DNA from: a virus
DNA length: 41,406 bases
Direction: 5' to 3' (one strand)
Virus record (IMG/VR): IMGVR_UViG_3300018077_000015
Coordinates: 1-41,406 of that record
The notes beneath the pieces were generated by a model that had not been told where the DNA came from, did no database searches, and saw nothing but the letters and a program-made list of their open reading frames with translations. Made by a program: the position numbers and the translations under genes. Below, piece by piece: positions 15,684 through 23,466 of this stretch. Position 1 is the first letter of the stretch, and each line of letters starts with the position of its first letter.

Positions 15684-16286
15684 TTACCGTGACGCGGCTG
15701 CCGCTTTCAGCCCTCGCATAGATGCAGGGCGCTCGGGTTTGAGATAGGTATCACCCTTCTCGTTGTAGGTCTGCTGGTAGCGATTGCCCCACAGCCGATC
15801 CCACAGGGTGCGGTTCTCTTCGGGGATGCGCCCCGGAAGAAAGTTTGGCTGCCCGACGGGAGGTTGCTGCCCTGTTCGCGCGCGGTAGTCTTTCTCGGCC
15901 TGGAAGGCTTCCATCTCGTCGGGGTTTTGCCCGTAGAGATCCTGGCCCGTTCGAGACGTGAAGTTACTGGGCGAGCCGCCGATACCCGTGAGCGTCTTGA
16001 GGATGTCACGGGGCCGGCCAATCCGATTCGCCTGTCGCGCGTGCGTCCCCTCGTGGACGAGTGTATTCATCGTCTCTGTGGGGTCTCGCCTCGCCACATC
16101 AGGGTTGACCTGAAGTGATCCGGTGAACGGGTCATACATCCCAGCGAGGCTCGTACCAGAGGGGAGCCCCATTTGTTTCAGTTTGCCGAGTAAGCCCAGT
16201 TCTCGGATGGGAGCAGATGCCACATCTGGCATTTCCTTGGCCAGCCGCTGCCGATAGGGGGTGAGAGAATCGTCCTTATGGGGCAT
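15684..16286 (-). CDS. Zincin-type metallopeptidase (HExxH) with C-terminal PASMxGL motif
   Basis: 200 aa. LVHEGTHARQ carries the HExxH zinc signature, and DEMEAFQAEKDYR downstream offers the third zinc ligand Glu, as in M48/gluzincin-like small peptidases of phages. No signal peptide or TM, so it acts in the cytoplasm or in the virion. The last residues (PASMRGLKAAAASR, 187-200) match the motif seen in the ejection-type proteins, which suggests that the enzyme is carried in the particle. Substrate unknown: prohead processing or peptidoglycan cross-links are options. Confidence 0.65.
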   Translation of the reverse strand: MPHKDDSLTPYRQRLAKEMPDVASAPIRELGLLGKLKQMGLPSGTSLAGMYDPFTGSLQVNPDVARRDPTETMNTLVHEGTHARQANRIGRPRDILKTLTGIGGSPSNFTSRTGQDLYGQNPDEMEAFQAEKDYRARTGQQPPVGQPNFLPGRIPEENRTLWDRLWGNRYQQTYNEKGDTYLKPERPASMRGLKAAAASR

Positions 16287-16290
16287 GGGC

Positions 16291-16632
16291 CTACGTCCAG
16301 ATGAATCGAACGCTGGTGATTGATGAACTCACCGTAATGACGAATGTGGTTGCGGCATTGTTCAGCCCAAACGAGGAGGGGTCAGTCTTGTGTAGCACCA
16401 CACCCGTGTCTCCAGCCACACCTTTGAGCGTCATAGTCGCGGTCGTGCCAGCCGGAGCCTGAATCGTGCAGGCGGTTGATCCTGTCGGTGGTGTGATTGT
16501 GGTGTCTGTCGATAACGTTTTCAACTCGACCACACCGGATGCGGTGGTATTCTCCGCAGCGCGGGGCGAGGCATTGGCGGAGACATCCCCCGAGAGCGAG
16601 ACGACGATTGAGCGATTACTGGTGACTGCCAT
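16291..16632 (-). CDS. Small beta-rich virion protein
   Basis: 113 aa, Thr/Ser/Ala-rich with alternating beta strands (NRSIVVSLSG, TCTIQAP-like, TTFVITVSSSITSVRFIW), no TM, no Cys cluster. Strong Shine-Dalgarno (AGGAG, 3 bases before ATG). Resembles small head- or tail-decoration proteins by composition only. It lies between the adaptor gene and the metallopeptidase. Confidence 0.55.
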   Translation of the reverse strand: MAVTSNRSIVVSLSGDVSANASPRAAENTTASGVVELKTLSTDTTITPPTGSTACTIQAPAGTTATMTLKGVAGDTGVVLHKTDPSSFGLNNAATTFVITVSSSITSVRFIWT

Positions 16633-16638
16633 ATGCTC

Positions 16639-17358
16639 CTACCAAAGTGATTCAAACAGAGGATACACCACTGATGGCTCCTGATCCTGCCTCGGGGTCA
16701 GTCGAAGCATGAGATTCATCTTCTCCGTTGCGTAGACCGCCAACCAGGCTGAATCAGGCGAGCGGTCCTCACGTTCCTTCGCTCGCGCGTAGGCCACACA
16801 CCAGGCAATCAGGGCGTTGTCGCTATCACCAGGAATGGGGTTGGCCTCGGCTGCGACTCTGGCAGCGAGTGTCGGCACATACACGAACCGGATACTCCCC
16901 GCAGTCATGGCACTGGAGAGCTTGGGGCCTGTGAGGACCACTGGAGCGGCTACCGGGGCGCCCTGAGTCGTCAAACAGTAGAAGATGAGCCCAGAACTCG
17001 TCGGGTCCGTCGAGGATAGTGTGCGAGCGGCAATGAACTCAGGGGAGTTGTAGTCCTTGGGCACGAACTGCACGTTGTCGAAGCTCCCGGCGCTGGTCGT
17101 GTCGGTGGGCTCAATCAGATGCACGCGGAAGGTGTCGGCCGGGACACCGGAGAGCTGCGTGGCACTCGCCGCCAGTGAGACGTTGGAGATGTCGACTGTC
17201 AGGAAGTGCTCCTGGTGGAGGTCGACGATGGAGCCCCAGAGATCCTTGATGCCCAAATTGACAATGTCAATCAGTTCGGCAGAGGACCAGAAGGAAGCGG
17301 TCGTCTCTAGGAGATGGCGCCGCGCTTGTGTCTCAAGACTGGAGAGTAATGTTGCCAA
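16639..17358 (-). CDS. Head-tail adaptor (connector) protein
   Basis: 239 aa from a TTG. The N terminus (LETQARRHLLETTASFWSSA, then ELIDIVNLGIKDLW) is the typical start of phage connector or adaptor proteins that dock under the portal (gp4/gp6/T7 gp11-like). The middle is beta-rich with VPADTFRV and a Pro-rich turn, and helices return near 185-215 (ALIAWCVAYARAKERE). Its place between structural genes and the propeller proteins fits a neck role. Confidence 0.65.
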   Translation of the reverse strand: MATLLSSLETQARRHLLETTASFWSSAELIDIVNLGIKDLWGSIVDLHQEHFLTVDISNVSLAASATQLSGVPADTFRVHLIEPTDTTSAGSFDNVQFVPKDYNSPEFIAARTLSSTDPTSSGLIFYCLTTQGAPVAAPVVLTGPKLSSAMTAGSIRFVYVPTLAARVAAEANPIPGDSDNALIAWCVAYARAKEREDRSPDSAWLAVYATEKMNLMLRLTPRQDQEPSVVYPLFESLW

Positions 17359-17362
17359 TTAT

Positions 17363-17782
17363 CTATCCAACTCCCATCAACGATCTAAAGATTGTCGTAT
17401 CACTCCCGCCCGCACCAGGTGTATAGGTCAAGGTTGCATCCGTCCCAGTCATCGTGAAAGTACCATTTGTTGCCGAAACATATCGCCCAGATTTGAGAGT
17501 GGCCGCCGTGCCTGTCCAGGAGTACGTCGTGCTTGAGGCACCAAGAGAGCGCCCTGCCTTGAGAGTGGCTGCTGTGCCAGCCTGGGCATAGGAGCCGCTA
17601 GTGGCACCAACATACCGGCCGGCCTTGAGAGTTGCAGCAGTGCCGCTGAGTGCATAGGAGCCAGCGGTACTGGCAAGATATCGTCCAGCCTTAAGGGTAG
17701 CGGTTGTGCCAGTAAGCGCAAATGTCCCGGCTTCAGCCGAAAGTGCAAATGCCGCCGCTTGAGAGGCAAGAAGGAGAGACAC
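17363..17782 (-). CDS. Repeat protein: five 22-residue GTAATLKAGR repeats
   Basis: 139 aa from a GTG. Five tandem repeats of 22 residues follow the pattern G-(S/T)-(Y/F)-x-(L/A/W/M)-x-G-T-x-A-T-L-K-(A/S)-G-R, starting near residue 18; the last repeat is degenerate and runs into the C-terminal tail. Such short beta-strand repeats occur in phage and bacterial surface or structural proteins and may stack as a solenoid or fibre. Repeat number could change by slippage. Position in the structural block supports a virion role. Confidence 0.6.
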   Translation of the reverse strand: MSLLLASQAAAFALSAEAGTFALTGTTATLKAGRYLASTAGSYALSGTAATLKAGRYVGATSGSYAQAGTAATLKAGRSLGASSTTYSWTGTAATLKSGRYVSATNGTFTMTGTDATLTYTPGAGGSDTTIFRSLMGVG

Positions 17783-17785
17783 ATT

Positions 17786-18424
17786 CTATTCTTCGATCCA
17801 AATGATGCGATATATATGTGTTTGACCGGCTACGAGAGCTGTCCCGTTGAAGTTAATTGCAAGGGTCTGAGCCACACCGCGCAATACGATTGGCTGGTCG
17901 AGCTTCGACACGGGTCCCCACGGCATCATTTCCACATCACCAAGTTCTCGAATACCTGCCCATGTGGCGGGAATGGCAACTGGTGATGCTGCACGCACTT
18001 GATTGATGGTGCCCACGGCTGTCCCCAATGCCCCAGGGTTTGCGGTGAAATGTCCGACACGATTCACTGTTGAAGCTGCATTATTGGAATCAAAGGGAAC
18101 TGGAGTTCCAGCAGAAACAAAGGTGCCAGTCGTGTCGGCCGCACTACGCTTGATGAGAAAGAATGCCTGAGAACCGGCTGCGGTATTTGTGGTACCAATG
18201 ACCATGCTGACGACACGAACGGTTTTAGTGGAACTCCCCTCGATAATTACCAAATCGGTGGGGGTAGCCGCTGGGGTGAAATTCGAGGCAATACCGAAGG
18301 TCTGTTTGCCTTGACTGGAAGTCTCTCGCCCAGCACTGTCATACAGCGTGACTCGGGCGGCTTTACTCGTAGCATCAACGGTCTGCACATCGGATGACGC
18401 ACCACTCACAATAGAAATAGACAT
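17786..18424 (-). CDS. Minor virion protein, beta-rich
   Basis: 212 aa, Thr/Ala/Val-rich with extended strands (DLVIIEGSSTKTVRVVSMV) and a C-terminal IYRIIWIEE. The segment from about 40 to 210 (viral jelly-roll-like alternation) is common in small phage head or fibre-associated proteins, but no precise family is recognised. ATG follows the upstream TGA by one base. Confidence 0.6.
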   Translation of the reverse strand: MSISIVSGASSDVQTVDATSKAARVTLYDSAGRETSSQGKQTFGIASNFTPAATPTDLVIIEGSSTKTVRVVSMVIGTTNTAAGSQAFFLIKRSAADTTGTFVSAGTPVPFDSNNAASTVNRVGHFTANPGALGTAVGTINQVRAASPVAIPATWAGIRELGDVEMMPWGPVSKLDQPIVLRGVAQTLAINFNGTALVAGQTHIYRIIWIEE

Positions 18425-18425
18425 A

Positions 18426-18710
18426 TCAATTCCAGACCCAGTTTACGGTAAATTGGCCCCAGACGAAGCCGCGTTCGACCTCGCCGTAGATGGTAAATCC
18501 TGTCCCGGCCACAATGGCACCTGCCACGATTTTGACTTGTTCGATTCGTGCTTCATCTGCGGTGTGATCGGCTGTAGCAACATCCCGCATCCATGCCTCA
18601 ACCAATGATCCCGCCACAATAGCGGCCTGCCCGGCCACATCCACACTTACGTCGCTGGTGGTGCCAGGCGCTGCACCGAAATCAAGTGTCGCTGTTCCTG
18701 TCGCGCCCAT
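18426..18710 (-). CDS. Conserved small phage virion protein (GATGTATLDFG family)
   Basis: 94 aa. MGATGTATLDFG at the N terminus, ADHTADEARIEQV in the middle and GTGFTIYGE...GQFTVNWVWN at the end form a pattern common in short structural genes of environmental phages. All beta, no TM. Its ATG shares a base with the upstream stop (TAATG). Function in the particle unknown. Confidence 0.65.
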   Translation of the reverse strand: MGATGTATLDFGAAPGTTSDVSVDVAGQAAIVAGSLVEAWMRDVATADHTADEARIEQVKIVAGAIVAGTGFTIYGEVERGFVWGQFTVNWVWN

Positions 18711-19132
18711 TAGGTCACCGCGAACAAAGACGCACCAAAGTCAACCGTAAAGGTTTCACTCGCCGCCAAGGTTACACCGCCTACCCCATAGTCCCACCAG
18801 CCAATGAGCTTGTTGGTCGAAAGCAGCCCGCCGACTTGATTGTACAAGATGACGTAGCGAAAAGGACCAAAGCCGGTTGTTGCTGTCCAGACCGCATCGG
18901 TTCCCACGACGGTCATGGTCCCAGCCGGAGTCTCGCTCGCGGTATTCAGTGTATCAATACCGCCTGCTGTGTACCCGCCTCCTGTTGAGAGGTCAGCGAT
19001 GTCTGCACGAGTGGTATCGGTGGCTAGAGGAGCTTCATTACTGAGATACACAAACAACGGGTCAGCATTCAGATCATGCTGTTTGAGCCCAAGCTGCTCA
19101 ACGAAATCGTTGAACTTGACAAATGCTGCCAT
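18710..19132 (-). CDS. Conserved phage virion protein
   Basis: 140 aa. The opening AFVKFNDFVEQLGL, the LNADPLFVYLSNEAP stretch, a GGGYTAGG turn and PFRYVILYN correspond to a widespread short structural protein of tailed phages. Likely beta-barrel-like. Overlaps the upstream stop by one base (TAATG). Exact place in the particle is unknown. Confidence 0.65.
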   Translation of the reverse strand: MAAFVKFNDFVEQLGLKQHDLNADPLFVYLSNEAPLATDTTRADIADLSTGGGYTAGGIDTLNTASETPAGTMTVVGTDAVWTATTGFGPFRYVILYNQVGGLLSTNKLIGWWDYGVGGVTLAASETFTVDFGASLFAVT

Positions 19133-19689
19133 TATACTTCCAAAAAGTAGGAAATGTGTCCGTTTGCTGCACCAACTGTTGACACAATTGAGAGAGCGGC
19201 GTTCACAGCGGTTTCAAGGAAGTGGGCAGACGGGGCTGCCATCGCACTGGCTCCGCCGTTCGCCGCAAACGTCATAGCTCCAGTCAAGTCAGCCGTTCCC
19301 GTAAACTTCACCGTGCCCGCCAGTGAGAGTGTGAACACATAGCTCACCACCTTGATTTTCTTGGTCGCATCGGCGGCAACCAACTGTGTCGTTCCGGCCA
19401 CGCTTTGGGCGATTGTGGCAAAGAGCAGGGTTCGCCCCTGCCCAGTGACCTGACTGACGGGTTGTGTCGTCTGCCAGAATGTTCCACTAACTGGCTGAGT
19501 AACCGCACTCCCATCAACCTTCCACGCGGTCGTATTTGCCGTATTGCCGGGTTGAACCGTCCATGTGCCGCTCTGTGTAACCGCGCCGATAACGAGTGCC
19601 CCAGTCGTAAGGCTCCCATCCCAACTGACCCATGTCAGCGTTCCGGTGTCCCACCGAAGCATCCTAACTGGAGCAATCAGATCCGACAC
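19132..19689 (-). CDS. Virion protein with MSDLIAPV N terminus
   Basis: 185 aa from a GTG. Contains SGTWTVQPGNTANTT and GSAVTQPVSGTFWQTTQPVS, low-complexity motifs frequent in phage tail or decoration proteins, then a beta-rich C-terminal domain (about 85-185). The first eight residues (MSDLIAPV) are identical to those of the 67-aa gene at 21873-22076, though the rest differs. Confidence 0.6.
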   Translation of the reverse strand: MSDLIAPVRMLRWDTGTLTWVSWDGSLTTGALVIGAVTQSGTWTVQPGNTANTTAWKVDGSAVTQPVSGTFWQTTQPVSQVTGQGRTLLFATIAQSVAGTTQLVAADATKKIKVVSYVFTLSLAGTVKFTGTADLTGAMTFAANGGASAMAAPSAHFLETAVNAALSIVSTVGAANGHISYFLEV

Positions 19690-19690
19690 G

Positions 19691-19933
19691 CTACACCTGC
19701 GCCGTTAGATCTTTGAAATCCTGTAACGCCTTGCGTGTCCCCTCACGCACATCCGCTTCGACATGTTTACTTGAGCGGAATAGTCCAACGCCTAGCTTTA
19801 CGATTTCCTTGGTAATCATCTCAATCAGATCCGCCTCTAGTGTCTGCTGGCGTGGAGGATTCCCACCACCAGGGAATCGCACGACATCCCCATTGGGATA
19901 GACAATCTGAATGAAGAGTTGAGAAGCGGCCAT
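19691..19933 (-). CDS. Small hypothetical protein
   Basis: 80 aa. A beta hairpin at the start (QLFIQIVYPNGDVVRFPG), then helices rich in Lys/Glu (TLEADLIEMITKEIVKLGVG and KHVEADVREGTRKALQDF). No known motif. Located between the methyltransferase and a virion gene; its ATG lies three bases after the methyltransferase stop. Confidence 0.5.
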   Translation of the reverse strand: MAASQLFIQIVYPNGDVVRFPGGGNPPRQQTLEADLIEMITKEIVKLGVGLFRSSKHVEADVREGTRKALQDFKDLTAQV

Positions 19934-19935
19934 TG

Positions 19936-20472
19936 TTAGCTATACCACCACGGCTGCAACGGTTTTCTCGCAGTGAGAATACCAGCGAAGTGCTCAATTG
20001 GACCATTCTCGACTGTCTGAATCATCTGAAACGTCTCCGACACGAAGTCACAATGAATGCGGTACGGGGAAATAGGTGAATCGAGAATCTTGTAGTTCGC
20101 CTGATTGAAGAAGTAGAGTGCCTCCGGGGATAGTGCCCGCGTGTGCGTAGGATCGGCCCATGCCCAGACAGCACTCCAGAAGGGCGACAAGAACTTGAGC
20201 TTCCCACCCGGTTTGAGCACCCGGTAGATCTCTTCCCAGAACTGAAACCACTCCGCTGTCTCACCCTGCTTGCCGATGTGCTCCAGGACATGGACGGCGA
20301 TGGCTTCATCCATGCTGTCATCAGGCAGTGCGATGGGATTCCTACCCAAGCAGCACACGATGTCTGGTGAGAGCGACGAATCCGCATCCAGTGTCACGAT
20401 CTCGGCCGACTCGTCCACGGGTATCAGCTTCGGCACTCGACTACGCCCACAGCCTAGATGGAGGATTTTCAT
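19936..20472 (-). CDS. Class I SAM-dependent methyltransferase
   Basis: 178 aa. Motif I is LHLGCGRSR at the N terminus, the acidic end of beta 2 is VTLDADS, followed by DSMDEAIAVHVLEHIG (motif IV-like) and the YRVLKPGGKLKFLSPF strand typical of Methyltransf_11-type enzymes. Overlaps the glycosyltransferase stop (ATGA) with GGAG upstream. Substrate unknown; pairing with a GT suggests sugar or surface modification rather than DNA methylation (inference). No DPPY-type DNA methylase motif is present. Confidence 0.75.
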   Translation of the reverse strand: MKILHLGCGRSRVPKLIPVDESAEIVTLDADSSLSPDIVCCLGRNPIALPDDSMDEAIAVHVLEHIGKQGETAEWFQFWEEIYRVLKPGGKLKFLSPFWSAVWAWADPTHTRALSPEALYFFNQANYKILDSPISPYRIHCDFVSETFQMIQTVENGPIEHFAGILTARKPLQPWWYS

Positions 20473-21149
20473 GACCGCTTCTCCTCATACGCTGCGGGGA
20501 GATCCGCAAGCTGTGTCTGCCCTTCCATGATTCTGGTAGTCCAGACGCCCTGCTCGTCACGATGGGGAGAGACCCGGTGAATCACGTAATGGTCCGCCCA
20601 GACATCCAAGTCGCACCAGATCTTGAATCCAGCAGCCCTGGCCCTGCGACAGAAGTCGAAGTCGTCACCCCAGACATCAGGAGCCATCTGCCCCAGTCGC
20701 CAGTACGGAGGCTCCATCTTCCTCAGCACGGCCGTCTTGACTAGGAGGCAGCCTGCGCCGGTCGCAAGGGCTTCACTCATACCGGAGTCGCCCGGAAGCA
20801 GTGGCATGGGCCAGAGTGCCCCAGTCGCCTCTTCTCTGTTGTAACGATGGGGAGTATAGGGAATCCTGCGCTGGAGGTAGAGACCCGACACAATATCCAC
20901 GTCTCGCGCCAGCAGTCGCATGAGCGCATCGGGTTGGAACAAGTGGTCATCATCCACATACCAGACCCACTCTGCCCCGACTTCTAGTGCGCGCTCGGAG
21001 ATCATGTTCCGATTGGTGCTGATGACTTGCCCTAACGAGTGTGCGAGTGCGGTGCCCGGTGGACGTGCCACTCGTGACAACGAACTGTAGAACTCCGCAT
21101 ACCGCGCAATCTCTGGACTCGAAATCCCGATAATTCCTGTGACGCCCAT
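20469..21149 (-). CDS. GT-A fold family 2-like glycosyltransferase
   Basis: 226 aa from the ATG at 21149, chosen because GGAGG lies 5 bases upstream; a TTG at 21200 would give a 17-residue longer form without such a site. RNMISERALEVGAEWVWYVD leads to the DDDH motif (metal/UDP-sugar binding), followed by GLYLQRRIPY, ATGAGCLLVKTAV and a WGDDFDFCRRARAAGF block containing the ED/DD-type catalytic acid. This is the layout of short phage GT2-like enzymes. Possible targets: virion proteins, host surface sugars or phage DNA bases. Confidence 0.75.
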   Translation of the reverse strand: MGVTGIIGISSPEIARYAEFYSSLSRVARPPGTALAHSLGQVISTNRNMISERALEVGAEWVWYVDDDHLFQPDALMRLLARDVDIVSGLYLQRRIPYTPHRYNREEATGALWPMPLLPGDSGMSEALATGAGCLLVKTAVLRKMEPPYWRLGQMAPDVWGDDFDFCRRARAAGFKIWCDLDVWADHYVIHRVSPHRDEQGVWTTRIMEGQTQLADLPAAYEEKRS

Positions 21150-21209
21150 CTCACCCTCCCCGGTGTGATGGAGGCGCACAGCCGATGCTATGCGCCCCAA
21201 GTGAACGAA

Positions 21210-21866
21210 CTATGCAGACGGAACCTCATACCACGAGAGCGTCTGTGCAAAGAGTGCCACGGACGCCGCATTGGCCGCAACAAAGACCGCTGTGCCCTGG
21301 GGCAGCACAACCTCACCATCGAAGTCGTATTGGAACACCGAACCTGCAACAACCGATGTCGAGAGAACGGCATGGTAATCCAGCCCAAGGGCCTTGATCC
21401 ATGTTCCCGCGATGATGGTATTTGTCCCTTGAGACGAGTTCCGAATCTTCGCCTTCTGTCCGCCAGTGTGCTTCGCGTTGAACAGGTTCGTGCCGAAGAC
21501 GTTATCGGCAAAGACGGTCACAGCCGACGTGCCCGCCACTGCCGCATTCAGGGAAAAGTTGCTGACGCTCACGAGCCCAATCGTTCCCGCAACCGCGTCA
21601 CCACTTGCGTGCCCAGCCGTGTAGCGACACAGAACTCCGTCCACGCCAGATCCCGGAGGATTCCAGAGCATGACTGTCGGCGCCGTGGTCGTGCTGATGG
21701 GAATCGCCAGACCAGCCACGAGGGTGGACATGTAGTGCAGGTTGCCACTCATCGCCTGCGCGGCGTACTTGCCGTGGAGTCCTGACACCAACTGATCGTT
21801 GTATTTGCCGAGGGAGATGTTCTCGTCTTTGCCTGTTGCGACGTTTCGACCTTGTGAAATAGGCAT
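21210..21866 (-). CDS. Virion structural protein
   Basis: 218 aa, beta-rich, with GLHGKYAAQAMSGNLHYMST near the N terminus and LWNPPGSGVDGVL in the middle, a pattern seen in small capsid-associated proteins of environmental phages. C-terminal FDGEVVLPQGTAVFVAANAA reads like a TNF/jelly-roll strand set. Shine-Dalgarno GAGGT 8 bases before the ATG. Probable decoration or minor capsid protein; not proven. Confidence 0.6.
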   Translation of the reverse strand: MPISQGRNVATGKDENISLGKYNDQLVSGLHGKYAAQAMSGNLHYMSTLVAGLAIPISTTTAPTVMLWNPPGSGVDGVLCRYTAGHASGDAVAGTIGLVSVSNFSLNAAVAGTSAVTVFADNVFGTNLFNAKHTGGQKAKIRNSSQGTNTIIAGTWIKALGLDYHAVLSTSVVAGSVFQYDFDGEVVLPQGTAVFVAANAASVALFAQTLSWYEVPSA

Positions 21867-21872
21867 AGTCAG

Positions 21873-22076
21873 TTACCTCGTGTCGGCTCCAGTGAAGCCG
21901 CTGTAGTAGGGATCTTTCCGATAGGCGTCAAGATCCGTTCGCTGTAGATTCAGCCCTGCGACGAGCAGTTCGTTTTGAATCCGCAACTCCATACGGATCT
22001 CGAACAGCAATGTGAGAATATCCTTATCAAGGGACGGGAGTTCTTTCGCAGCAACTGGAGCAATCAGATCACTCAT
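21873..22076 (-). CDS. Small helical protein with MSDLIAPV N terminus
   Basis: 67 aa. Starts MSDLIAPV, as does the 185-aa protein at 19132-19689. The rest is a single amphipathic helix (LDKDILTLLFEIRMELRIQN, ELLVAGLNLQ) followed by a Tyr-rich tail (YRKDPYYSGF). Shine-Dalgarno AGGAG 8 bases upstream. Likely an assembly partner using a shared docking end (inference). Confidence 0.55.
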   Translation of the reverse strand: MSDLIAPVAAKELPSLDKDILTLLFEIRMELRIQNELLVAGLNLQRTDLDAYRKDPYYSGFTGADTR

Positions 22077-22087
22077 ATGTCATGCTC

Positions 22088-22474
22088 CTAAGTTGCCGAC
22101 GCGGCCAGCGTCGAAGTTTGCTTTTGATACGCTTCCCATGAGATGACGCCAGTTGCCCCACCCGCGCTCACATCGAACACCAGATTGGCCCCCTCTGTGA
22201 GCTGGACGCCCTCGGGACCGAAGTCCGGGTCGTAGTGCGACCCGTCTGTGTCTGTCGGGAAGGGGCCAGTCAACTGCACGCCAGCAGAGTCAGTGAGTTG
22301 CCACGTCTTCCCTGCACTCGCCCCAGTAATCTGAATGTGCGCCCGTTGCAGGAAGATAGAGAATCCAGCCTTACGCGCCGTCTTCAGTGTCACGTCCGCA
22401 CCACCCACACCGGTCAAGTTCCCCGAGACATCCTCGTAGGTGCCCGTGTACCAGCCGTAATCGCCTCCACGCAT
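22088..22474 (-). CDS. Virion-associated beta-rich protein
   Basis: 128 aa. N terminus MRGGDYGWYTGTYEDVSGNL; then strands SIFLQRAHIQITGA, KTWQLTDSAGVQLTG, NLVFDVSAG, consistent with a jelly-roll or Ig-like particle protein. Shine-Dalgarno AAGGAG, 7 bases before the ATG. No family name can be given. Confidence 0.55.
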   Translation of the reverse strand: MRGGDYGWYTGTYEDVSGNLTGVGGADVTLKTARKAGFSIFLQRAHIQITGASAGKTWQLTDSAGVQLTGPFPTDTDGSHYDPDFGPEGVQLTEGANLVFDVSAGGATGVISWEAYQKQTSTLAASAT

Positions 22475-22501
22475 AAGAGTGCTCCTTTGCTATGGATGCG
22501 T

Positions 22502-22936
22502 TTACGTGGTAGTGAACGGTGTGGTGATGGTCCCACTCGACATCAACGTGCCTGTGACCTCCCAGACCGTCGTTGAGACACACGTGAGGCGGTAGTGCCC
22601 ACCAAGCAACCACCCAGTTTCGGCACTGAGCGAATTGACCGCGACATGGGTTGTTCCGTTCGCGGTAAATCCCTTCCCGGTGGCGGAGTCTTCGATATCC
22701 AGGGTTACCGTTCCTCGAACGAACTGTGTGCTGGCATTCGTAATGACCTTGTAGGGACCAGTCCCAAGAATCGAGACGGCAAAGTCAAAGGTGAGCCCAA
22801 CTCTCGGCCGTGGCAGTGTCACGGTGATGCCGGCCGCCCGGTCAAACAAGAAGAGACTGCCTGAATCTCTCTCTGTGAGAGTAAAGGTTGCCCCAGCCCC
22901 TGAGATCACAGGTTGAACGACTTTCGCTAATCGCAT
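22502..22936 (-). CDS. Virion-associated beta-rich protein
   Basis: 144 aa from the ATG at 22936, chosen because GAGG lies 8 bases upstream; a GTG at 22957 has no site. Strands GATFTLTERDSGSLFLFD and GITVTLPRPRVGLTFDFAV and the end GHYRLTCVSTTVWEVTG are typical of phage structural proteins with a beta-sandwich. The 97-base gap upstream of its start can form two hairpins with complementary loops (listed separately) and may regulate it. Confidence 0.55.
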   Translation of the reverse strand: MRLAKVVQPVISGAGATFTLTERDSGSLFLFDRAAGITVTLPRPRVGLTFDFAVSILGTGPYKVITNASTQFVRGTVTLDIEDSATGKGFTANGTTHVAVNSLSAETGWLLGGHYRLTCVSTTVWEVTGTLMSSGTITTPFTTT

Positions 22937-22963
22937 AGTGCGTACCTCATTCCCCACATGCAG

Positions 22964-23024
22964 CCACGGGTTCAGCCGTGGGAGTTCTTGGGGAACGTGA
23001 GAAGTAAACTCTCCTGAACGAGAG
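22964..23024 (-). ncRNA. Candidate structured leader: two hairpins with complementary loops
   Basis: On either strand, CCACGG (22964-22969) pairs with CCGTGG (22976-22981) around a 6-base loop, and CTCTC (23009-23013) pairs with GAGAG (23020-23024) around another. The loops (GTTCAG and CTGAAC as written on plus) are exact reverse complements, so the two hairpins could kiss. A short GTTC...GAAC pairing lies between them. Located in the leader of the 144-aa gene. Confidence 0.4.
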
Positions 23025-23032
23025 CAGTGTGG

Positions 23033-23458
23033 TTACGAACTGGCGCCGACGAGTCGCATGAAGCGAATGACGATTGCGTTGGAAAGCGATCCTGTCGAAC
23101 GATTCGCTACAGTGATGACCGCCGAACCCTCGGCTGGTTGGGCACTCAGGATGTAGGCGCCTACGGTTGCCACTGAGTCGTGTTGAAGTGCGATGAAGTC
23201 CGTATCGTGAATGCGGTCATTCGTGAGGGTGAAGCTGACAATCGCATCAGCGGCCAATGCCTCATTATTCATCGTGATCAGTCCGTTCGACGCATTGAGT
23301 GTCACGCCAGTAGATTTACTCGTGAGCTGTGTGACACTACCACCTGCCCCGACGAGATTCGCATAGCCGATACCCTGCGTGGCTCGAAGGTCTGGACCTT
23401 GAAGTACACCAAACCAGCGATTCTGTCGCTTGTAGCCTTGAAATCCGTATGTGGCCAT
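23033..23458 (-). CDS. Capsid-region structural protein, paralogue 1
   Basis: 141 aa. LQGPDLRATQGIGY, then KSTGVTLNAS, GLITMN, VSFTLTNDRI and QHDSVATVGAY. The same elements in the same order occur in the next gene upstream (23467-23892), so the two are tandem duplicates of equal length. This domain is frequent in small phage capsid or fibre proteins. Strong Shine-Dalgarno (AGGAGG, 4 bases before ATG). Confidence 0.65.
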   Translation of the reverse strand: MATYGFQGYKRQNRWFGVLQGPDLRATQGIGYANLVGAGGSVTQLTSKSTGVTLNASNGLITMNNEALAADAIVSFTLTNDRIHDTDFIALQHDSVATVGAYILSAQPAEGSAVITVANRSTGSLSNAIVIRFMRLVGASS

Positions 23459-23466
23459 GTGTCCTC

